Part shown: piece after piece, positions 35,691 to 44,606 of the stretch
How positions within the stretch are numbered: position 1 is the stretch's first letter
How the letters are laid out: every line of letters begins with the position of its first letter
NCBI RefSeq assembly: GCF_004795015.1
Contig: NZ_SSBI01000017.1
Coordinates: 1 to 64,000 of the forward strand
DNA length: 64,000 nt
From: Streptomyces sp. A1277
GTDB taxonomy: Bacteria; Actinomycetota; Actinomycetes; Streptomycetales; Streptomycetaceae
Direction: 5' to 3'
Position numbers and translations under genes: made by a program
The notes under the pieces: model-generated
The model's database searches: none
Told to the model about the DNA's origin: nothing
The model's input: only the letters and a program-made list of their open reading frames with translations

Positions 35691-37455
35691 GCGCCGGTCA
35701 CCAACATGCAAGGGAGCTGGTAGGAGGGTGGCACAGGCGCAGCCCCAAAGCCCTCCAGTGCCTCCAGGGCGGCCCGGTACTCACCCGAGCTGTGCCAGTG
35801 GTGCACCCGCCGGTACAGCGTCGTGTAGCCCCGGCCGCAGATCCTCTCGGACCCGCTGTACTCGTTCCACGGCTTCCCCGTGCGGAGCTTCTCCAGCATC
35901 ACGTCGAAGGCCCCGCGCACATCCGCCCACTGGCGCGTGCCCGACAGGATGCCCTTGACCCTGTCCCACATCTCGTCTGTCAGTTCCGCGGGCACCGGGG
36001 TTTCGGTCTCGCGGTGCCACTCGGTGATCGGGTCGACCAGACCCTTGTGCCGGGGCACTCCCTTGTCGGTGATGTTCACGCGGATGTCGAGCAGGTCAAT
36101 CAGGTCTAACTTCTGCGTGAAGGTGAAGTCGCGCTCGGTGTTGATGTCCCATACGGCCGTGAGCAGGCTGCGGGCTCGCTCCTCCTGGGCCTCCGCCTCC
36201 TCAAGCCACTCGGCGACGCCCTCCCTCTCCTCCGCCAGCTCGGTCTCCTGGGCTTGCAGCTCTGCTTTCAGCTCCTCGACGAGCACGGCGTCGTCCTGGT
36301 CGGCGTCCTCCACGGAGGCGAGGAGCAGGGCGATCTTCTTCTTGCGGGCCTTGCGCTTCCTCTCGATCTGCATGCTTCAACAGCATCGGCCGGAAGCTCC
36401 CAGCAGTCCGCGTGCCGCTCGGCGAGCGGGACGCCCGGCTTACCTGCCATGCACCGGTAGTAGCGGCCGGCGGTGTTCTTCGAGCGTCCCTCTGCCACGA
36501 ACGCGCCGGTCCGGTGGGCTCCGCACACGGAGATCAGGCGGTTGGTCAGCATGTACTGGGAGGCTGCCGCGCTCCGCAGACGGGAGGTGCGCTTCAGCCA
36601 GGCGAGCACGGCTTCCGCGCGGTCGTCCGACAGGGCCTTGGGCACGTCGATGCGGAAGGCGGTGGAGATCTCCTCACCGTCCTCGTTCCGGCCGCCGAAG
36701 TTGAACTCGACGTAGCCCTTCAGGCTGGCCCGAATCCGGCGCGCGAGGTTGCCGCCATCCCAGGGCTTGCCCTGACGCGTCAAATACCCCTTCGAGTTCA
36801 GGTGGCGAGCTGCCCCCTCGCGCGTCACGGACTCAGGAGAGTCAAGGACGTAGTCAGCGAATGCCTCGACCTGTTTGACCTCGACCGGATTCAAGGCGGG
36901 CTCGCCAACCTCGTCGAGCGTCAAGCCGAAGGGGGGCTCGCCCAGCGGCCAACCACCGGCCGCGATCTTCTGCATCCGGCCGCCCGTGGTCCGCTCAAGG
37001 ATCAAGGCGTGCTCGACCTCGGCCATGTAGGCGAGCAGAGAGAGCTGGGTGCCGAACGTGTCGTCGTTCGAATCGATGCGGCCATCCGCCGTGACGATCC
37101 GGACGCCCCTGTCGCTGACGTCATAGACCCAGCGATGGATGCTCTTCATCGTCCTGCCAATGCGGTCCAGCTTACCGAAGATCACCAGGTCGACCCCGTC
37201 GGCCATGATGTCGTCGGTCATACGGTCGAGGTCTTCGCGCCTGGCCAGCTTGCCGGACACGCCGCCGTCCACATAGACGTCGGCAATGACGTGGGGTACG
37301 TGACGGAGGTAGGCAGCGAGCCAGCTACGGCACTGTTCCTCCTGCACCTTCAGGCCGTAGCCTTCGAGCTGCTGAGTTGTGGAAACGCGCAAGTAGATCG
37401 CAACCCGGACAACGCTCTGACGCAGATTCCGCCGGGGAGGAACAGCTAGTCCCAC
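35615..37455 (-). pseudogene. Large serine recombinase/integrase with one frameshift
   Basis: A phiC31-type integrase of about 613 codons. The N-terminal catalytic domain has the Ser in VAIYLRVSTTQQ, KLDRIGRTMKSIHRWV, and YMAEVEHALILERT. A recombinase domain (ARHLNSKGYLTRQGKPW) and a zinc-ribbon-like part (SVCGAHRTGAF, YYRCMAGKPG, HADCWELP) follow, then a coiled coil (EELKAELQAQETELAEEREG). The frame is lost by one base near 36373-36377, between ELPADAVEA and QIERKRKARKKK. The last 25 codons are antisense to the ABC fragment. GTG 37455 after AAGGAGG is the best start. Confidence 0.82.
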
Positions 37456-37491
37456 TATCACGGCCTCCTTGCGTGCACCATGTGTAACTAT

Positions 37492-37941
37492 GAGTGTAAG
37501 TCGTTCATTGTCGCAGGGCAACGAGCCCCGCCTCAACCCCTGGCCCTCTTCTGGGCTTCGATTTCTTCCAGCGTCGTGATCTTCGGCGCCCGGCGGGCCC
37601 TCGAGGCAGCCCGCTTTGCCGGAGCCGCCTTCTTCGCTGCCACCCTGCGCGCAGCCCCCCGCTTCGGCGCTACCGGTCTCGGCTCGCCCTTTTCCTGGAT
37701 CACACCCCCCGCCACCTTCACCTGTCGGATCAGCTCCTCGATCGGCGCGGCGTGCGTCTCGCAGAGATCCAGGTCCACAGGCACATCACCCTCAATCGCG
37801 ATGGTGTAGGTCTTCGCCGGGGTCTGCTCGTCAAGGTCGCAAGCGGTGATCTTCATCGGGGCTCCGGTTTGATTCTGTAGCGGGCGCTACTGTCGTAAGT
37901 GTGCAGAGTTGACAGGGTCGAGACACAATCGGAGTGTAAGT
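37492..37941. promoter_or_regulatory. Repeated GAGTGTAAGT motif in element control regions
   Basis: GAGTGTAAGT occurs at 37492-37501, upstream of the recombinase, and at 37932-37941, between the Lsr2-like gene and the helix-turn-helix gene. A related TGTGTAACTA (37481-37490) precedes the first copy. TTGACA (37909-37914) may be a promoter -35 box. The feature range brackets both sites, which could be operators for the element regulator. Confidence 0.35.
37533..37856 (-). CDS. Small Lsr2-like protein with basic Ala/Lys/Arg tail
   Basis: A 107-residue protein. Residues 1-45 (CDLDEQTPAKTYTIAIEG, VDLDLCETHAAPIEELI) resemble the dimerisation domain of Lsr2 and short phage-encoded relatives. Residues 60-98 are a basic AAKKAAPAKRAASRARR stretch suited to binding DNA. 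Such proteins occur on actinophages and integrative elements and may silence or bridge DNA. Divergent from the helix-turn-helix gene. Confidence 0.6.
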   Translation of the reverse strand: MKITACDLDEQTPAKTYTIAIEGDVPVDLDLCETHAAPIEELIRQVKVAGGVIQEKGEPRPVAPKRGAARRVAAKKAAPAKRAASRARRAPKITTLEEIEAQKRARG

Positions 37942-38001
37942 GGTGCGTGTTTGGACCACCGGAAATATGCCCGCGGTGACGCACTCAAGGAAGGAGAGAG
38001 C

Positions 38002-38490
38002 ATGGGGGCCCGCAAGATCCAGGACAAGGATGAGGTCATCAGATGGTTCGAGGAGGGTTGGACGTACCAGGAGATGACCGAGGAGTATAAGCGTAGGTAC
38101 GGCATCGACACCGGCCCCTCCATGTGGGGCAACTTCCGGTACCGCGAAGGTCTGGATCGCCGGATCACACGGGACGACGAGCTTATCCCGTGGGCCGTTA
38201 AGAAGGAGCACCGTCAGCCGTACCCGATCGTCATGCTTCGCGTCGAGGCACGCAGGCGTGCCGGCCTACCTCTCGACGAGAACAGGACCAAACGGCTCGC
38301 GAGCTGGAAGAAGATGCTCGAAGACAACAACGCAGTCGTGCACTATGACCCGGACACGGAGGAAGGCTGGTTTTACGTGCCCCGCGACGAGGGTGACGAC
38401 GACATCATCCGGCGTCCGGCCAACAAGACAACCAAGCGCAAGAACGCTGACGAGCACACGGACTACCGCAAGACGGAAACCAATAAGTAG
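38002..38490 (+). CDS. Phage-type helix-turn-helix protein (possible element repressor)
   Basis: A 162-residue protein starting at ATG 38002 after AAGGAGAG. Residues 8-55 (EVIRWFEEGWTYQEMTEEYK, then YGIDTGPSMWGNFRYREGL) look like a helix-turn-helix, followed by DELIPWAVKKEHRQPYPIVMLR and RRRAGLPL. I recall similar proteins in Streptomyces phages and integrated elements. The tail is Lys/Asp-rich. Position next to the divergent Lsr2-like gene and a palindromic region suits a regulator, but function is unproven. Confidence 0.6.
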   Translation: MGARKIQDKDEVIRWFEEGWTYQEMTEEYKRRYGIDTGPSMWGNFRYREGLDRRITRDDELIPWAVKKEHRQPYPIVMLRVEARRRAGLPLDENRTKRLASWKKMLEDNNAVVHYDPDTEEGWFYVPRDEGDDDIIRRPANKTTKRKNADEHTDYRKTETNK

Positions 38491-38760
38491 CGCTCCGACC
38501 TGCGAGATCCCCTTCAGTGCCGCGTCTTCCTCGCCAAGCAGGGCATCCAGTATTCGAAAGCCCCGTACAACGAGGTCTTCCGGGCCCGACTGCTGGACCT
38601 GTACGAAGAGGTCCACGCGTACGCCTTCGAGCTGCGGATAGCCGAGCCGGCCAAGCGCACCACCAGGCGATGTATCAGGAGTGCACGACCTGATGCCGGA
38701 CGACACCCGACCGCAGAGCCCGCACGAGCGGATCAGCAGGCGGACTTCGACTCCCACTCG
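38491..38760 (+). pseudogene. Broken phage-type small gene
   Basis: In frame after the previous stop is CRVFLAKQGIQYSKAPYNEVF, then RARLLDLYEEVHAYAFELRIAEPA, a coherent helical protein. Near 38665 the frame shifts and continues as HDLMPDDTRPQSPHERISRR to a stop. There is no start codon of its own. It looks like the decayed second gene of the element operon. Beyond it, 38760-39384 shows only short low-quality frames plus the inverted repeats listed separately. Confidence 0.5.
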
Positions 38761-38970
38761 ATGACCACGGTCGAGGATTGCGCGATGGTTGCCCGCCCGA
38801 TCCGGCAGCTACGTCGTCGTGTCGGCGCCCCCTGCTGCGGACTCGCCGGGGGCGCTGGCCGACCATCCGGCGGGTCGAGTCCTGTTGCGCAACCTTCAAC
38901 AGACTCGCGTGGGCGGGCTTCGCGGCCTCGGCACAGAGCGGGGCGGCGCCCCTACACAGAAGGGGGTCTG

Positions 38971-39048
38971 GTGCTTAGTCAAGCACTAAAGCGCGCGGGC
39001 GGTTGCCGGCCCTCGCGCCTAACCAACCCGGCTTGCAAGCCAAGTTGG
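38971..39048. other. Two inverted repeats near the right edge of the element
   Basis: GTGCTT-AGTC-AAGCAC (38971-38986) and GGCTTGCAAGCC (39030-39041), the latter nested in CCAAC/GTTGG (39023-39027, 39044-39048). Read on the minus strand, the first includes CTTGACT, a possible -35 box. They could be operators, a terminator or part of an attachment region. Confidence 0.4.
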
Positions 39049-39384
39049 TGACACCGCTACCACCGTGGCACAGAGCGACGAGGGCCCTCCCGGCAGTCAG
39101 GAGGATCCTCGTCGCCTATGGGCCGGCCTACAGCACCCACGTAGGGGCAGGCATGCACGCCCTCTCTCGGGCATGCGGTCAGGGCATGTGACACATACTG
39201 CTGAGCCACCGAGTAGTAGCCGTAGACCACGTCGTTGCCAGCCGCCTGGCTAAGAGCCTCGGGCGAGGGCATCAGGATCGGTGGCAGCTCGATGGGATTG
39301 GGAGCAGAAGGCCCGGAAAGGGGCTCTCGACCCACTCCACACCTCTTGCCAGTATTCACATCGCTCTGTGTCCCGCCGACTGAC

Positions 39385-40236
39385 TCAGTTCGCGGCGCTA
39401 CGGTACTTGCGTACGGCTAGGGTCCGGAAAACCAGGATGATCACCACCGACCAGCTGACGGAAGCCCACACCGGGTGCTGCATCGGCCAGGCGTCAGAGG
39501 GCGAGACGCCAGGGTTTCCGAACAGTTCGCGGCACGCCTGGACGGTCGCACTGAACGGATTCCACTCAGCGATCGGCTGGAGCCAGCTCGCCATGTTCTG
39601 GGTGGGCACGAAGGCGTTCGAGATGAAGGTGACTGGGAACAGCCAGATCAGGCCGCCCGAGGTAGCGGCCTCCGGAGTCCGGACAGACAGACCGATCAGC
39701 GCGCCGATCCAGGAGAAGGAGTAACCGAGGAGGAGCAGGAGAGAGAAAGCGCCGAGCACCTCCCCGATGTTGGTGTGCGTGCGCCAGCCGACCAGCAGGG
39801 CCACGATCGCGAGCACGATGACCGTGATGATGGTCTGCACAAGGTCGGCGACAGTTCGCCCGGTAAGAACAGCGCCGCGAGCCATCGGCAGGGACCTGAA
39901 GCGGTCGATCAGCCCCTTGTGCATGTCGTCGGCGATCCCGGCGCCCGCGCCGGCCGTGGCGAAGGTGACGGTCTGGGCGAAGATGCCCGCCATCAGGAAC
40001 TCGCGGTACTCGGAGGGGCTCGTCGAGCCATCCACGACGAGGGAGCCACCGAAGACGTAGCTGAACAGCACCACGAACATGACCGGCTGGATGATCCCGA
40101 AGAGCAACATCTCAGGAATCCGGCTCATGCGAATGAGGTTCCTGCGGGCAATGACCAGTGAGTCGCGGACCGACTGGCCGATGCCGCCGACCGGCCGTGG
40201 GGCGCCCGTGCGGGCGGTTTCGCTGAGGGCGCTCAT
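39385..40236 (-). CDS. ABC-2 type permease, DrrB-like
   Basis: Membrane subunit of an exporter, 283 residues with six helices. It has the ABC-2 signature region GLSVRTPEAATSGGLIWLFP and SNAFVPTQNM. The ATG at 40236 overlaps the ATPase stop in ATGA. The C-terminal part lies at the edge of the mobile element but is intact. The segment encoded at 39649-39729 has a diverged inverted copy at 35610-35690. Confidence 0.9.
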   Translation of the reverse strand: MSALSETARTGAPRPVGGIGQSVRDSLVIARRNLIRMSRIPEMLLFGIIQPVMFVVLFSYVFGGSLVVDGSTSPSEYREFLMAGIFAQTVTFATAGAGAGIADDMHKGLIDRFRSLPMARGAVLTGRTVADLVQTIITVIVLAIVALLVGWRTHTNIGEVLGAFSLLLLLGYSFSWIGALIGLSVRTPEAATSGGLIWLFPVTFISNAFVPTQNMASWLQPIAEWNPFSATVQACRELFGNPGVSPSDAWPMQHPVWASVSWSVVIILVFRTLAVRKYRSAAN

Positions 40237-41219
40237 TTCTCCGTCTCCGTTTCGGGGGTCCCGGCTTCGTTCTTCTCCTGTTCTGCGGCGTGGCCGGTGA
40301 GGGAGATGAACACGTCGTCGAGGGTGGGGCGGCGCAGCCCGATGTCGTCGATCTCCACGCCCTCACCGTCGAGTTCGCGGATGACCTCGGCGAGGAGCTT
40401 GGCGCCGCCGTCGACCGGGACGGTCAGTTTGCGCATGTGCGGCAGGACGGCGGTCTCGCCCTTGCCGAGGCGGGTGAGGACGGCGCGGGCCGGTTCGATC
40501 TGTTCGGGCCGGTGCACGACGACCTCGACGCGTTCGCCGCCGGTGCGGGCCTTGAGCTGGTCGGAGGTGCCCCGGGCGATGACCAGGCCGTGGTCGATCA
40601 CGCAGATGTCGTGGGCGAGGTGGTCGGCCTCCTCCAGGTACTGCGTGGTCAGCAGCAGGGTCGTGCCGCCGGCGACCAGCTCCTCGATGACCTCCCAGAG
40701 CTGCTGCCGGTTGCGCGGGTCGAGGCCGGTGGTCGGCTCGTCCATGAACATGACCGGCGGGGAGACGACGAGGGCGGCGGCGAGGTCGAGGCGCCGGCGC
40801 ATGCCTCCGGAGTACGTCTTGGCGGGGCGGTCGGCCGCGTCGGCCAGGTTGAACCGCTCCAGCAGCTCCCCCGCCCGGGCCTTCGCCGCGCGCCCGTTCA
40901 TCTGGTAGAGCTGGCCGACCATCCGGAGGTTCTCGCGGCCGGTCAGGTATTCGTCCACGGCCGCGAACTGGCCGGAGAGCCCGATCGAGCGCCGTACCTC
41001 GTTGGGGTTCTTCAGCACGTCGATCCCCGCGACGAAGGCGCTGCCGCTGTCGGGCCTGAGCAGCGTCGTCAGGACGCGTACGGCGGTCGTCTTGCCGGCC
41101 CCGTTGGGGCCGAGGAGTCCGAGGACGGTGCCCTCCGGCACGTCCAGGTCGACGCCGCCGAGTGCAGTCACGTCTCCGAAGGTCTTCACGAGCCCTTCGG
41201 CGTAGATGGCGCCTGGCAT
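40233..41219 (-). CDS. ABC transporter ATP-binding protein, DrrA-like
   Basis: A 328-residue ATPase for the DrrB-like permease. Walker A is GPNGAGKTTAVRVL near residue 37, the signature TYSGGMRRRLDLAAAL near 137, Walker B VMFMDEPTTGLDPRNR near 158. The C-terminal extension with an IDDIGLRRPTLDDVFISLTGH end is that of daunorubicin-resistance-type exporters. The pair probably expels an antibiotic or lipid. The palindrome at 41342-41355 lies 120 bp upstream. Confidence 0.92.
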   Translation of the reverse strand: MPGAIYAEGLVKTFGDVTALGGVDLDVPEGTVLGLLGPNGAGKTTAVRVLTTLLRPDSGSAFVAGIDVLKNPNEVRRSIGLSGQFAAVDEYLTGRENLRMVGQLYQMNGRAAKARAGELLERFNLADAADRPAKTYSGGMRRRLDLAAALVVSPPVMFMDEPTTGLDPRNRQQLWEVIEELVAGGTTLLLTTQYLEEADHLAHDICVIDHGLVIARGTSDQLKARTGGERVEVVVHRPEQIEPARAVLTRLGKGETAVLPHMRKLTVPVDGGAKLLAEVIRELDGEGVEIDDIGLRRPTLDDVFISLTGHAAEQEKNEAGTPETETEK

Positions 41220-41341
41220 AAGGGGTTCCCCCAGTGCGTTCGGGTGACTACCTCACAGATCCTAGGTTCGCCCGTGGTGCTGCGCCCGGTGAACCCGCAA
41301 GCCGGCCGCGCGTCCGCCGGACCCGGGCACACGGACTGTAA

Positions 41342-41355
41342 CGCGATACATCGCG
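41342..41355. promoter_or_regulatory. Palindrome CGCGAT-AC-ATCGCG upstream of the ABC exporter
   Basis: A 6-2-6 perfect palindrome in the 170-bp gap between ilvA and the exporter operon. It suits a repressor such as a PadR- or TetR-type protein; no such gene adjoins it. The site is 35 bp from the ilvA stop. Confidence 0.45.
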
Positions 41356-41389
41356 ACCCACAAGCGTTCGGCCCGTACGGCCGCGAGCC

Positions 41390-42619
41390 TCACTCCATCA
41401 CCCGGTAGCCCGCCTCGCGCAGCGCCGCCTTCACGTCCTCGCAGTGCTCGGTCCCCTTGGTCTCCAGGTGCAGCTCCACCTCCGCCTCGGTGAGGCCGAG
41501 CCGGGGGTCGGTACGGGCGTGGCTCACGTCCAGGACGTTGGCGTCGGCCACCGAGAGCACGCCCAGCAGAGTGGCCAGCGCGCCGGGGCGGTCCGTCAGC
41601 CGCAGCCGCAGGCTCAGGTAGCGGCCGGCCGCCGCCATGCCGTGGGTCAGGATGCGCTGCATCAGGAGCGGGTCCACGTTGCCGCCGGAGAGCAGCGCCA
41701 CCACCGGCCCGTGGAACGACTTCGGGTCGCTGAGCAGGGCGGCCACCGGGCTCGCCCCGGCCGGCTCGACCACCATCTTGGCCCGCTCCAGGCAGAGCAG
41801 CAGGGCGCTGGACAGCTCGTCCTCGGAGACCGTGCGCACCTCGTCCACCAGGTCCTGGACCAGGCCGAACGGCACGTCACCGGGGCGCCCGACCTTGATG
41901 CCGTCCGCCATCGTCTGGAGCGAGCCGATCGAGACGGGGTGCCCGGCGGCCAGGGACGGCGGGTAGCAGGCGGCACCGGCCGCCTGCACGCCGACGATCC
42001 GCACGTCGGGCCGGACCGCCTTGACCGCGACCGCGATCCCGGCCGCGAGCCCGCCGCCGCCGACCCCGACGACGATCGTGCGGACCTCGGGGCACTGCTC
42101 CAGGATCTCCAGGCCCACCGTGCCCTGTCCGGCGATGATGTCGGCGTGGTCGAAGGGGTGGATGAAGACCGCGCCGGTCTCGCGCGCGTACTCCTGCGCG
42201 GCGGCCAGCGTCTCGTCCACGACCGTGCCGTGCAGCCGCACCCGGGCCCCGTACTCGCGGGTCGCGGCGACCTTCGGCAGCGGTGCGCCGACCGGCATGA
42301 AGACCGTGGAGCGTACGCCGAGCAGCGCAGACGCGAGCGCGACACCCTGCGCATGGTTTCCGGCACTGGCGGCCACGACGCCGGCGGCGCGTTCGACCGG
42401 TGTCAGACCGGAGATGCGTACGTAGGCGCCCCGCAGTTTGAACGAACCGGTCCGCTGCAGGTTCTCGCACTTGAACAGGACGGGCGCGCCCACCAGCGCG
42501 GAGAGGTGGCGGCTGCCCTCCAGCGGGGTGACCTTGGAGACCCCGCAGAGCATCTTCTGCGCACCGCGCACATCGTCGAGGATCAGCGGGGGAAAGCGGC
42601 CGGGCGACGGGAATTTCAT
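41390..42619 (-). CDS. ilvA: Threonine ammonia-lyase (threonine deaminase) with ACT domain
   Basis: PLP enzyme converting threonine to 2-oxobutyrate for isoleucine synthesis. 409 residues: PLP Lys61 in TGSFKLRGA, the VGVGGGGLAAGIA glycine loop, and a single C-terminal ACT domain (LRLTDRPGALATLLGVLS). The short form with one ACT domain is typical of actinobacterial and TdcB-like enzymes. It is divergent from a MarR gene, 156 bp apart. Confidence 0.93.
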   Translation of the reverse strand: MKFPSPGRFPPLILDDVRGAQKMLCGVSKVTPLEGSRHLSALVGAPVLFKCENLQRTGSFKLRGAYVRISGLTPVERAAGVVAASAGNHAQGVALASALLGVRSTVFMPVGAPLPKVAATREYGARVRLHGTVVDETLAAAQEYARETGAVFIHPFDHADIIAGQGTVGLEILEQCPEVRTIVVGVGGGGLAAGIAVAVKAVRPDVRIVGVQAAGAACYPPSLAAGHPVSIGSLQTMADGIKVGRPGDVPFGLVQDLVDEVRTVSEDELSSALLLCLERAKMVVEPAGASPVAALLSDPKSFHGPVVALLSGGNVDPLLMQRILTHGMAAAGRYLSLRLRLTDRPGALATLLGVLSVADANVLDVSHARTDPRLGLTEAEVELHLETKGTEHCEDVKAALREAGYRVME

Positions 42620-42775
42620 ACCGTAAGTCTTGCAGCTGAACGGGGCGCCGGCCGTCGCTTACGAGGCCGTCCTGCGCCGATGTCCGCAGGTTTGTGCAGC
42701 GCTGGTACGCGTTGCCCCGGGGCCGCGTACTCTGTCCCCCACCCATCCGACACCGCACGAAGAGAGCCCCCGGCC

Positions 42776-43306
42776 ATGCCCCCTCAGGACATGACGACTG
42801 CCTCGTCTCCTTCCGGGGGCGCAGCCCCGGAAAACCCGGGATCCGATCACGTTCTCGACGCCCTCCAGCACCAGGTCGCCGTTTTCGCCCGCCGCGCCGA
42901 ACAGACCCGCCTCGGCGGAGTGGGCCAGGTGCGCAACTCCATGGACCGGGCGGCCTACCTGCTGCTGAACCGGCTGGACCGGGAAGGGCCGATGGGCGTC
43001 AAGGCGCTGGCCGCCGGGATGGGGATCGACTCGTCCACCGTGACCCGGCAGGTCGCGCCGCTGGTGGACACCGGCCTGGTCAAGCGGACCTCGCATCCGG
43101 AGGACGGCCGCGCGGTCGTCCTCCAGCTCTCCCCGCGCGGCCAGGCCCGGCTGGACGAGGTCCGCGCCTCGCGGCGGGAGTTGATGACGCAGGTGACGCA
43201 CGGGTGGAGCGAGGAGGAGCAGGACACGTTCTGCGCGCTGCTCACCCGGTTCAACGCCGCGCTGGCGGCACGGCAGGCCGCGCACCAGACCGCCCAGTCG
43301 GGCTGA
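42776..43306 (+). CDS. MarR-family transcriptional regulator
   Basis: A 176-residue winged-helix protein. The DNA-binding part is PMGVKALAAGMGIDSSTVTRQV, then LVKRTSHPEDGRAVVLQLSPRG (the wing with the Asp-Arg pair). ATG 42776 follows GAAGAGAG. A disordered 25-residue leader precedes the domain. Its target may be the divergent ilvA or itself; not determinable here. Confidence 0.9.
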   Translation: MPPQDMTTASSPSGGAAPENPGSDHVLDALQHQVAVFARRAEQTRLGGVGQVRNSMDRAAYLLLNRLDREGPMGVKALAAGMGIDSSTVTRQVAPLVDTGLVKRTSHPEDGRAVVLQLSPRGQARLDEVRASRRELMTQVTHGWSEEEQDTFCALLTRFNAALAARQAAHQTAQSG

Positions 43307-43319
43307 GGCGCCCGGACGG

Positions 43320-43336
43320 CCCCCGGCCGCCGGGGG
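43320..43336. terminator. Hairpin between convergent MarR and metB genes
   Basis: CCCCCGG (43320-43326) and CCGGGGG (43330-43336) form a 7-bp stem with a 3-nt loop, followed by TTG. A second imperfect stem of GGGGCGGG and CCCCGCCCC lies at 43348-43380. Confidence 0.5.
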
Positions 43337-43393
43337 TTGACGGCCCAGGGGGCGGGTCCCGGTGCGCCGGCCCCGCCCCTCACGCGTACGCGG

Positions 43394-44539
43394 TCAGCCG
43401 AGCGCCTGCGTGAGGTCGGCGAGCAGGTCGTCGCCGTTCTCGATGCCGACGGAGAGGCGGACCAGGTCGGCGGGGACCTCCAGCGGGGAGCCGGCCGCCG
43501 AGGCGTGCGTCATCCGGCCCGGGTGCTCCAGCAGCGACTCGACGCCGCCGAGGGACTCGCCCAGCGTGAACAGCTTCGCGCGGTTGCAGACCTCGACCGC
43601 CGCCTCCTCGCCGCCCGCGACGCGGAAGGACACCATGCCGCCGAACGCCTTCATCTGCTTGGCGGCGACCTCGTGGCCCCGGTGGTCGGGCAGCCCGGGG
43701 TAGAGGACGTGGGTGACCTTGGGGTGGCGGGTCAGCAGGTCGGCGACCTTGGTGGCGTTCTCGCTGTGCCGGTCCATCCGGACGGCGAGGGTCTTGATGC
43801 CGCGCAGCACCAGCCAGGCGTCGAACGGGCCGGCGACGCCGCCCATCGCGTTCTGGTGGAAGGTCAGCTCCTCGGCGAGATCGGGGTCGTTGACGATGAG
43901 CGCACCGCCGACGACGTCCGAGTGGCCGCCCATGTACTTGGTGGTGGAGTGCACCACGACGTCGGCGCCCAGCGCGAGGGGCTGCTGGAGGTAGGGGCTG
44001 GCGAAGGTGTTGTCGACGACGAGGCGCGCGCCGGCGCCGCGGGCGACCTCGGCGACGGCCGCGATGTCGGTGATGCCGAGCAGCGGGTTGGACGGGGTCT
44101 CCACCCAGACCGCCTTGGTGCGCGGGGTGATCGCCGCCCGCACGGCCGCCACGTCCGAGGTGTCGGCGACGGAGAACTCCACGCCCCAGCGCGTGGCGAC
44201 CTTCGCGAACAGCCGGAACGTGCCGCCGTAGGCGTCGTTCGGGATGACCACGTGGTCGCCGGGGGCCAGCAGCGTACGGAGCAGGCAGTCCTCGGCGGCG
44301 AGGCCGGAGGCGAAGGCGAGCCCGGTGCGGCCGCCCTCCAGGGCCGCGAGGTTCTCCTCCAGGGCGGTGCGGGTCGGGTTGGCGCTGCGGCTGTACTCGT
44401 AGCCGCCGCGCAGCCCGCCCACGCCGTCCTGCTTGTACGTGGACACCTGGTAAATGGGCGGAACCACGGCGCCGGTGAGGGGGTCGGCGGTGTTCCCCGC
44501 GTGGATCGCGAGAGTTTCGAAGCTGTGCTGGTCGCTCAT
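43394..44539 (-). CDS. metB: Cystathionine gamma-synthase/lyase
   Basis: PLP enzyme of trans-sulfuration, 381 residues. Motifs: SFETLAIHAGNTADPLTGAV at the start, YEYSRSANPTRTALEENLAALE, and the PLP lysine in HSTTKYMGGHSD. Family members may work as synthase or lyase; sequence by eye does not decide. ATG 44539 has no ribosome site, but TACGCT lies 8 nt upstream, consistent with a leaderless mRNA. Confidence 0.92.
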   Translation of the reverse strand: MSDQHSFETLAIHAGNTADPLTGAVVPPIYQVSTYKQDGVGGLRGGYEYSRSANPTRTALEENLAALEGGRTGLAFASGLAAEDCLLRTLLAPGDHVVIPNDAYGGTFRLFAKVATRWGVEFSVADTSDVAAVRAAITPRTKAVWVETPSNPLLGITDIAAVAEVARGAGARLVVDNTFASPYLQQPLALGADVVVHSTTKYMGGHSDVVGGALIVNDPDLAEELTFHQNAMGGVAGPFDAWLVLRGIKTLAVRMDRHSENATKVADLLTRHPKVTHVLYPGLPDHRGHEVAAKQMKAFGGMVSFRVAGGEEAAVEVCNRAKLFTLGESLGGVESLLEHPGRMTHASAAGSPLEVPADLVRLSVGIENGDDLLADLTQALG

Positions 44540-44606
44540 GGGGCCCGAGCGTAGTTCGTCCTGAGGGCGCTCATGGAGCACCGGGCCGTCCGGTGACAAT
44601 GGGGGC

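Larger units (their letters stand above)
35610..39384. mobile_element. Decayed integrative element with large serine recombinase
   Basis: The block between the greA terminator and the ABC permease stop codon has lower GC and different codon use from its neighbours. It carries a frameshifted large serine recombinase, a small Lsr2-like protein, a phage-type helix-turn-helix protein, and a broken phage-type gene, then about 600 bp without a convincing gene. The exact ends are unknown. The left edge coincides with a fragment of an ABC permease gene. No replication or structural genes remain, so it is a remnant or a mini-element. Confidence 0.7.

Noticed and set aside
35610..39729. Simple attL/attR pair for an insertion into the ABC permease gene
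   Set aside because: The two related segments are inverted, only about 75 percent alike, and the resident permease is intact.
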